From Bordetella parapertussis (GTDB taxonomy: Bacteria; Pseudomonadota; Gammaproteobacteria; Burkholderiales; SG8-39), in NCBI GenBank assembly GCA_945861875.1, contig CAMAWC010000012.1, forward strand, positions 1 through 58,325: DNA of 58,325 bases. The letters run 5' to 3'. Both the position numbers and the translations under genes were made by a program. Below, piece after piece: positions 53,323 to 58,325 of the stretch. The notes below the pieces were generated by a model that was not told the origin of the DNA, made no database searches, and saw nothing but the letters and a program-made list of their open reading frames with translations. Every line of letters starts with the position of its first letter. Position 1 is the first letter of the stretch.

Positions 53323-54066
53323 ATGCCGGTAAGCTACGAGTCGCTGGCCATCGCGGCGTTGCTGGTCGCCTTCGCCTATTTCATATTTGGCGTCTCCGGA
53401 TTTGGCGCGGCTGTGGTGGCCGTGCCGGCGCTGTCGCACCTGTGGCCGATGATTTTTGTGCTGCCGCTGTGCGTGTTGCTCGACCTTGCCGCAGCGCTGG
53501 CCCTGGGAATGAGCTTCGGCAAGGAGGCGAAGCGCGATGAACTGGTGCGCATGGTGCCGCTGTCGCTGATCGGTGCCATCTGCGGCCTGACCCTGCTGGT
53601 GACGCTGCCGCGCGGCCTGGCCATGGGCAGCCTCGGCGTGGTCGCCATCGCCTACGGCTTGTGGACGCTGCGCCAGCCCGGCGTGATGCGCCCGGTGTCG
53701 CGCGGCTGGGCGATGCCGGCCGGGTTCGCCGGCGGGCTGTCGGGCACGCTGTTCGGCGTCGGCGGCCCGCCCTACATGATTTACCTGTCGCGGCGGCTCG
53801 AGGACAAGGGCGCGCTGCGCTCGACCATGGTGACCATGGTGACCTTCAGCGTCGCCATACGCACTACGCTGTTTGTCATCACCGGCCTGGTACTGCTTGA
53901 CGTGCTCAAGGTCTTCGGCGCGTTGCTGCCCTTTGCCGCGCTCGGGCTGTGGCTGGGCCACCGCCTGCACGGTCGCATTTCACGCGAACAACTAGGGCGC
54001 TTTATCGCGGTGCTGGTGATGGTCAGCGGGGTGTCGTTGCTGTGGCGGGTGTTCGCGGGGACTTGA
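53323..54066 (+). CDS. TauE/SafE family membrane exporter
   Basis: 247 residues from ATG 53323. Seven to eight membrane helices in two repeats: ALLVAFAYFIFGVSGFGAAVVAVPAL and PAGFAGGLSGTLFGVGGPPYMIYL contain the paired GxSGFG / GxFGVGGPP motifs. Family members move sulfite, sulfoacetate or related anions. No sulfur gene is adjacent, so the substrate is open. Confidence 0.88.
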   Translation: MPVSYESLAIAALLVAFAYFIFGVSGFGAAVVAVPALSHLWPMIFVLPLCVLLDLAAALALGMSFGKEAKRDELVRMVPLSLIGAICGLTLLVTLPRGLAMGSLGVVAIAYGLWTLRQPGVMRPVSRGWAMPAGFAGGLSGTLFGVGGPPYMIYLSRRLEDKGALRSTMVTMVTFSVAIRTTLFVITGLVLLDVLKVFGALLPFAALGLWLGHRLHGRISREQLGRFIAVLVMVSGVSLLWRVFAGT

Positions 54067-54153
54067 TGCGGCACCCGGCAATCACCCGGAAAGCCTTGCC
54101 CCGCGCGGGTTTCCAGCCATCGGCTGATTGTGGAAGATGAAAAAGGAGTGCAA

Positions 54154-54501
54154 ATGATCGCGGTTATTTTCGAAGTGGTGCCGGCCGCCGGCCGCAAACA
54201 GGACTACCTCGACATCGCCGCCAGCCTGCGGTCAGAGCTGGAAAAAATCGACGGCTTCATTTCGGTCGAGCGCTTTGCCAGCCTGAGCAACGAAGGCAAG
54301 ATCCTGTCGCTGTCGTTTTTTCGCGACGAGGCGGCGGTGATCGCCTGGCGTAATCTAGAGGCGCACCGCGGTGCGCAGGCGAAAGGGCGGGGCGGGGTGT
54401 TTGCCGATTACCGGCTTCGTGTTGCATCGGTGATGCGGGACTATGGGATGTCGGAGCGGGAGCAGGCGCCATCGGATAGCCGGGAGCGACACGCGCAGTG
54501 A
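54154..54501 (+). CDS. Antibiotic biosynthesis monooxygenase (ABM) domain protein
   Basis: 115 residues; the start at 54154 has AAAAGGAGTG upstream. A single ferredoxin-like ABM domain: IAVIFEVVPAAGRKQDYLDIAASLRSELEKIDGFISVERF, then SLSFFRDEAAVIAWRNLEAHRGAQ. The C-terminus is degenerate and Arg/Glu-rich. Related proteins oxidise quinols or heme or only bind ligands. It is directly followed by repeat sequence. Confidence 0.8.
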   Translation: MIAVIFEVVPAAGRKQDYLDIAASLRSELEKIDGFISVERFASLSNEGKILSLSFFRDEAAVIAWRNLEAHRGAQAKGRGGVFADYRLRVASVMRDYGMSEREQAPSDSRERHAQ

Positions 54502-54507
54502 GAGTTT

Positions 54508-54540
54508 GTCATTCCCGCGAAAGCGGGAATCCATGGGGTT
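54508..54540. repeat. Fragment of the dispersed palindromic repeat (third copy)
   Basis: GTCATTCCCGCGAAAGCGGG then AATCCATGGGGTT, a compact hairpin related to one half of the 96-bp units at 8913-9008 and 21023-21118. Confidence 0.6.
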
Positions 54541-54962
54541 GCCCCTTCGCTGCACGCGCAGCGTCCTTCTCTTAACCTTGCCGTTTCACTCCCCTGCGGG
54601 GAGCGAGTAACTTCTTTTGTCTCGCCTATCCCCTCCGGGGACTTCCTTCGGTCGGAAGTCACCAAGAAAAGGCGACCCCACGTCGCCGCCGCCTGCGGCG
54701 GTTCCCTCCGGTGCTCGCCAAAGCGGGCCGGCGCATAAACTCGGCCCTGCGGGCCTCAGACATATGCGCCGGACATCCCCCGCTTCGCCTCCGCTCCTCG
54801 GCGGCGCCGAAGGGGAGACAGGTCAAAACCACTGCTACGCCAATACCTTCGTCTGGTAAGTAAGGGACAGATCACTATTTCCGTCCCAAGAAACCGTGAT
54901 CTCTATTGATAGTCAATGGCTGGAAACCCGCTCCAGTCGTGGCTTTCTAGCCATTGTCCTTC
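54541..54962. other. Gene-free repeat debris
   Basis: 422 bp without a credible gene. It contains short hairpins (for example CCCCTGCGGGG near 54592) and a GC-rich stretch to about 54820. Near 54862 a GGGACAGATCAC-like motif has a partner GTGATCT (54869-54875 / 54896-54902), a style often seen beside REP-associated transposase genes. No transposase frame remains. Confidence 0.5.
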
Positions 54963-56156
54963 TCAATCCGTCGGCTTTGTCTTGCGGTTGAACCCGGCCA
55001 CCACCTTGTATTCAAACAAGCGGCATTCGAGCGCGCCGTTGAATAGCGGCGTGCGCTTGGAGGCGGAGAGGCCGATTTTTTTTTGCAGCGCCATGTCGGC
55101 CGAAAAGAGGTAGCAGGTCCAGCCGGCGAAGCGCGCCTTGAGCGCATCGCCCAGTTTCGGGTAAAAGCCTTCCAGCGTTTCCTTGTCGCCGACGCGCACG
55201 CCGTAGGGCGGGTTACTGACGATGCAGCCGGCCTGAGTTGACTGAGACGAGAGCTCGGTCGGTGGTGATATCTCCAGCACGTTGGCCTGTTTCAGTTGCA
55301 CCATGTCATCGACGCCGGCGGCAACGAGGTTCTCCTGCGCGTTTTTCAGCTCGTCGCCGTACAAGTCGCTGCCGTGGATGAGGCCCGGCACCGGCGGCAG
55401 GCGCCGCGCCTTGGCGTCTTCCCAGACGCGACGCCAGAGGGCTTCATCGTGCTGCTTGAGCTTTTCGAAGCCGAAGGGGCGGCGGCTGCCCGGTGCGATG
55501 TTGCGCGCCATCAGCGCCGCCTCCACCAACAGGGTGCCGCTGCCACACATCGGGTCCAGGAGCGGCGTGCCCGGCCGCCAGCCCGACAGGCCGAGGATGC
55601 CGGCGGCGAGATTTTCCTTCAACGGCGCCTCGCCTACCGCGGCGCGCCAGCCGCGCTTGTACAGCGGCTCGCCGGACGTGTCTATGTACAGCGTGAAATG
55701 CGTCGCATCGAGAAAGCCGGCAAGGCGCACATCCGGTTCGCGCGTGTCGACATTGGGCCGCGCGTCAGCGGTTTCGCGAAAACGGTCGCAGACCGCGTCC
55801 TTGATGCGCAGCACGATGAAGTCGATGCTCTTGAGCGGGCACTTGATGGCGTTGACGTCGACGCGGATGCTGCGCGACACGTCGAACCACTCCGGCCAGT
55901 CTATGGCGAAGGCGGCGTCGTAAATCTCCTGCTCACTGCGGTAGGGAATGTGCGCCACCGAGAGCAGGATACGTGTGGCAACACGGCTTTCGAGGTTGGC
56001 GCGGTAGCATACCGCCGTGCTGCCGCGAAACGAGGCGCCGCCCGGGACGACCTTGATTTCTTTGCCGCCGACGGCCTCGAGTTCGCCGGCGAGAAGGGCC
56101 TCCAGGCCACGGGGGCAGGTGGCAAACAGGGTGTGGCTGGGCGCTTGCAGGCTCAT
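54963..56156 (-). CDS. rlmL: RlmL-like 23S rRNA guanine-N2 methyltransferase (no RlmK domain)
   Basis: 397 residues from ATG 56156. N-terminal ferredoxin-like/THUMP region (HTLFATCPRGLEALLAGELEA to about 155), then a Rossmann methyltransferase: LLDPMCGSGTLLVEAALMARN (SAM), IHGSDLYGDELKNAQENL and the catalytic SNPPYGVRVGD. E. coli RlmKL has a second C-terminal methyltransferase; here only the m2G2445-type half is present, as is common in Betaproteobacteria. Cytosolic, acts on ribosome precursors. Confidence 0.9.
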   Translation of the reverse strand: MSLQAPSHTLFATCPRGLEALLAGELEAVGGKEIKVVPGGASFRGSTAVCYRANLESRVATRILLSVAHIPYRSEQEIYDAAFAIDWPEWFDVSRSIRVDVNAIKCPLKSIDFIVLRIKDAVCDRFRETADARPNVDTREPDVRLAGFLDATHFTLYIDTSGEPLYKRGWRAAVGEAPLKENLAAGILGLSGWRPGTPLLDPMCGSGTLLVEAALMARNIAPGSRRPFGFEKLKQHDEALWRRVWEDAKARRLPPVPGLIHGSDLYGDELKNAQENLVAAGVDDMVQLKQANVLEISPPTELSSQSTQAGCIVSNPPYGVRVGDKETLEGFYPKLGDALKARFAGWTCYLFSADMALQKKIGLSASKRTPLFNGALECRLFEYKVVAGFNRKTKPTD

Positions 56157-56289
56157 GGTGGATTCATCGTGCTCAAATGAGCGCGGCAGACTAACACAAT
56201 ACCGCCATTGGCCCGCCGGGCGCATTGGGCGCTTGAGTGAATGTGCCTACTCGCGTACCCTAATGGCTTGGGGACAAGTGGGGGGGTGA

Positions 56290-56844
56290 ATGAACAGGCA
56301 ACAAATCGTTGTGCTGGTTGCGGCGCTGGCCAACGTGGCGCTGTTGCTGCTGTTTCCGCCTTATGACTATGTCTCGGCGGCGCGCAACAACGTCCCCACC
56401 TTCGAGGGTTTCCACTTTTACTTTGCCGACCACGGCAACAGTGTGCTGAACTGGAATTTTCTGCAGGTCGAGTTGTTCGTCGTGCTGGTCAACGGCGCCA
56501 TCGGCTGGCTGTTGTTGCGCGATCAAAAGGTGCCAGTCGAAGGCGCGCCGCGCAGGAACTTTGACTGGCAGCGCGTGGTGCTGTTTGGCACCGGCGTCAA
56601 CCTGGTGCTGGTGCTGCTGTTCCCGCCGTTCCAGAATTACTACTCCGTCACCAGCGCCGTAATTCCCAGTTTTGACGGGTTTTATTTTCTTTTTTCCGAC
56701 CATAGCAAACGCACCCTGGTGCTGCCCATCCTGTACCTTGAGGTCATTTTCATACTGGTTAACGGTGGCTTGCTCTGGTTGGTGCTCCGGCGCACCAAGT
56801 CGGATGACCTGGATGAGCTTGCGCGCAAGATGATGGCGCGGTAG
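56290..56844 (+). CDS. Membrane protein made of two tandem repeats
   Basis: 184 residues, four membrane helices. Two homologous halves: residues 7-77 (NVALLLLFPPYDYVSAAR, VPTFEGFHFYFADH, VELFVVLVNGAIGWLLLRD) and 97-168 (NLVLVLLFPPFQNYYSV, IPSFDGFYFLFSDH, LEVIFILVNGGLLWLVLRR). Each has FPP after the first helix and an F(E/D)GF(H/Y)F motif in the loop. The family is not recognised. Isolated between divergent and convergent neighbours. Confidence 0.75.
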   Translation: MNRQQIVVLVAALANVALLLLFPPYDYVSAARNNVPTFEGFHFYFADHGNSVLNWNFLQVELFVVLVNGAIGWLLLRDQKVPVEGAPRRNFDWQRVVLFGTGVNLVLVLLFPPFQNYYSVTSAVIPSFDGFYFLFSDHSKRTLVLPILYLEVIFILVNGGLLWLVLRRTKSDDLDELARKMMAR

Positions 56845-56856
56845 CGCCGCGCCACC

Positions 56857-57336
56857 CTAACGTTGCGGCAGGCGCGGCGCGCCGTAGTCGCTGACCGGGT
56901 CGCCGGCGAGCAGGCGTGATATGCCGGCCCAGTAGGCGGCGGCCTCGCACATCGGGCAGGCGCGCGAAGTGCCGTACAACTCGCAACCGGACAGGTCGCG
57001 AGTGCCCAGGCGCCGGCAGGCGTCGCGTATGGCTTGCATTTCGGCATGTGCGGTCGGGTCGTTGTTGACGATGACCGCGCTCACCCCCTCGCCGACCACC
57101 TTGCCGTCCTTGACCACGACCGCGCCATATCCCTGGTCACCGCGCGCCAGGGCGCGGCGGCGCATTTCTGCGGCGCGCTGCATGAAACCCTCACGGCCGG
57201 CCACGGCCGGTTGATCTATGCTTTGTGCGCCGGCGCGCGCGGCAAAAAAAGGCACAGCGCAGGCGAGGGCCAGCGCCGGCAAGCGGGTGAGTGCGGCGCG
57301 GCGGCTGGGGCGGATGTGCGGGGCGGGGCGGCACAT
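56857..57336 (-). CDS. Cytidine/guanine deaminase-fold protein with Tat-like signal
   Basis: 159 residues from ATG 57336. The N-terminus (RPSRRAALTRLPALALACAV, cleavage near ARAGA) has SRRAAL, a twin-arginine-like motif, before a hydrophobic stretch. The zinc deaminase site is intact: H97-A-E99 and C127-P-M-C130. Most such deaminases are cytosolic; an exported one is unusual, and the substrate is unknown. The gene precedes nothing co-directional except the HemJ-like gene 14 bp upstream. Confidence 0.8.
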   Translation of the reverse strand: MCRPAPHIRPSRRAALTRLPALALACAVPFFAARAGAQSIDQPAVAGREGFMQRAAEMRRRALARGDQGYGAVVVKDGKVVGEGVSAVIVNNDPTAHAEMQAIRDACRRLGTRDLSGCELYGTSRACPMCEAAAYWAGISRLLAGDPVSDYGAPRLPQR

Positions 57337-57350
57337 GGGTCGCAGCCGGG

Positions 57351-57761
57351 CTAGAACGGTTTGACCACCACCAGTATCACCGCAACGAGCAGCAGTAACA
57401 CCGGCGCCTCGTTGAACCAGCGGTAAAACACGTGCGAACGGGTTTTCGCGCCGGTTTCGAATTTTTTCAGGATGCGACCGCAGGCATGGTGGTAGCCGAG
57501 CAACAAGACCACGACGAACAGCTTGGCGTGCATCCAGCCCCCGCCTATGCCGTAGCCCAGCCACAGCCACAGGCCGAAGGCGAGCGCCGGCAGTGCAAGA
57601 ATGGTCATGAAGCGGTAGAGCTTGCGCGCCATCACGAGCAGGCGATCACGTCCCGCCGGGGTCTCTTCCATCGCCAGGTTTACAAAAATGCGCGGCAGGT
57701 AAAACAACCCGGCGAACCAGGAGGTGACAAAAACGATGTGCAGGGCTTTTATCCAGAGCAT
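57351..57761 (-). CDS. hemJ: HemJ-like protoporphyrinogen oxidase / CopD-family protein
   Basis: 136 residues, four membrane helices. MLWIKALHIVFVTSWFAGLFYLPRIFV with H8, and GGWMHAK with K80, correspond to the conserved His and Lys of HemJ. It would oxidise protoporphyrinogen IX in the membrane. Many annotations call it a CopD family protein. The short gaps to both neighbours allow co-transcription. Confidence 0.83.
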   Translation of the reverse strand: MLWIKALHIVFVTSWFAGLFYLPRIFVNLAMEETPAGRDRLLVMARKLYRFMTILALPALAFGLWLWLGYGIGGGWMHAKLFVVVLLLGYHHACGRILKKFETGAKTRSHVFYRWFNEAPVLLLLVAVILVVVKPF

Positions 57762-57782
57762 GGCGTCATCCTACCTGAAGCC

Positions 57783-58325
57783 CTACTTGAGCAGGCGGCG
57801 GCGGAACAGCGCGAGTGCGATGGCCAGGGCAAGGACGGCGTAGGCCGCCAGCACCGCCACGTGCAGCAGTATCGACACCGGAACGTGGCCGAGCATCAGC
57901 GGCCGTGCCAGGGCGATGGCGTGGGTCAGCGGCAGGACCTGCGCAAACGTCTGGAAGCCCTGCGGCAGTTGTTCGACCGGGAAGAACACGCCGCATAGCA
58001 ACACCATCGGGGTGATCGCCAGGGTGAAGTAGTACATGAAAAAGTCATAGCTTGGCGCGAGTGCCGTGATGATCAGGCCGAGCGCGGCAAAGCACAGCCC
58101 CACCAGGGGAATTAGCGCCAGCACCCACAGCGCCAGCGGCGAGGCGACATAGCCCATCAGCGCCACCACCAGCAGGATGGCGGCGCCGGAGAGAAAACTC
58201 TTGCTTGCCGCCCACGCCCATTCGGCGATGACCACGTCCTCGAGCGTGAGCGGCGCGTTGAGCATGGCGTCCCAGCTGCGCTGCACGTGCATGCGCGAAA
58301 ACGCCGAATACAGTGACTCAAAGGT
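57783..58325 (-). CDS. ABC-2 type transporter permease, NodJ-like (5' end cut by window)
   Basis: The frame is open past the window edge (FESLYSAFSRMHVQRSWDAMLNAPLTLEDVV), so the N-terminus lies outside. Six-helix ABC-2 permease; the segment RMHVQRSWDAML-PL and LCGVFFPVEQLPQGFQTFAQVLPLTHAIALARPLMLG are typical of NodJ/multidrug permeases. The ATPase gene (NodI-like) is expected beyond the right edge. 21 bp separate it from the hemJ-like gene. Confidence 0.88.
   Translation of the reverse strand, partial: TFESLYSAFSRMHVQRSWDAMLNAPLTLEDVVIAEWAWAASKSFLSGAAILLVVALMGYVASPLALWVLALIPLVGLCFAALGLIITALAPSYDFFMYYFTLAITPMVLLCGVFFPVEQLPQGFQTFAQVLPLTHAIALARPLMLGHVPVSILLHVAVLAAYAVLALAIALALFRRRLLK

Overview
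The window is a GC-rich, densely coded chromosomal segment (roughly 60-65 % G+C by eye) from a betaproteobacterium, most likely a facultatively denitrifying member of the Rhodocyclales or a neighbouring order. The inference rests on the gene order slt / NDUFA9-like / GST / cca, the yqgE-ruvX-pyrR-pyrB-pyrC' cluster, the narK1-narK2-narGHJI-parvulin operon, pilT-pilU beside yggS-proC-yggT, and two Bug-type (tripartite tricarboxylate) receptors. I see no rRNA, tRNA, CRISPR array, prophage or intact insertion sequence.

Layout. 1-8.9 kb: a cut DUF4143 ATPase, a folate cyclo-ligase, then a co-directional run of slt, an SDR, a GST, cca, a membrane C13 peptidase and two EF-hand proteins. 8.9-14 kb: a 175-bp terminal-inverted-repeat element, a signal-peptide-bearing methyltransferase, a second GST and several secreted or lipoprotein genes of unknown role. 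14-19.4 kb: a tightly overlapped leftward operon GT9 - GtrA - GT39 - sialidase-like - membrane protein, probably building or modifying a surface glycan. 19.4-28.4 kb: a kinase fused to a cyclic-nucleotide-binding domain, then small-molecule uptake and catabolism genes (solute-binding protein, FAD monooxygenase, enamidase-like amidohydrolase, two Bug receptors) with a photolyase between them. 28.4-32.3 kb: yqgE-ruvX-pyrR-pyrB-pyrC', where the last is a dihydroorotase-like protein without its metal-binding histidines.

32.4-46 kb is an oxygen / nitrogen-oxide block. A two-gene operon couples a small soluble chemoreceptor-tip-like protein to an oxygen-binding diiron (ODP-type) beta-lactamase-fold protein, with an FNR-like box just upstream. 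Next come nsrR (leftward), an intergenic region with a near-consensus NsrR box 3 bp from an FNR-like box, and the full nitrate respiration operon narK1-narK2-narG-[50-codon mini-ORF]-narH-narJ-narI-parvulin-carbonic anhydrase. The mini-ORF is a partial duplication of the start of narH, and it is stop/start-overlapped with both narG and narH.

46-58.3 kb: a BamE-like lipoprotein, an alpha-methylacyl-CoA racemase-like protein, the leftward yggS-proC-yggT-DUF167 cluster, pilT-pilU, several small membrane proteins, an rlmL-like rRNA methyltransferase, a possibly Tat-exported deaminase, a HemJ-like protein and a cut ABC-2 permease.

Dispersed repeats occur in at least three places. A 96-bp palindromic element has two full-length copies (near 8.9 and 21.0 kb) and one fragment (54.5 kb). 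C-rich hairpins lie near 41.4 and 53.2 kb. The longest gene-free stretch is 54.50-54.96 kb and looks like non-coding repeat debris.
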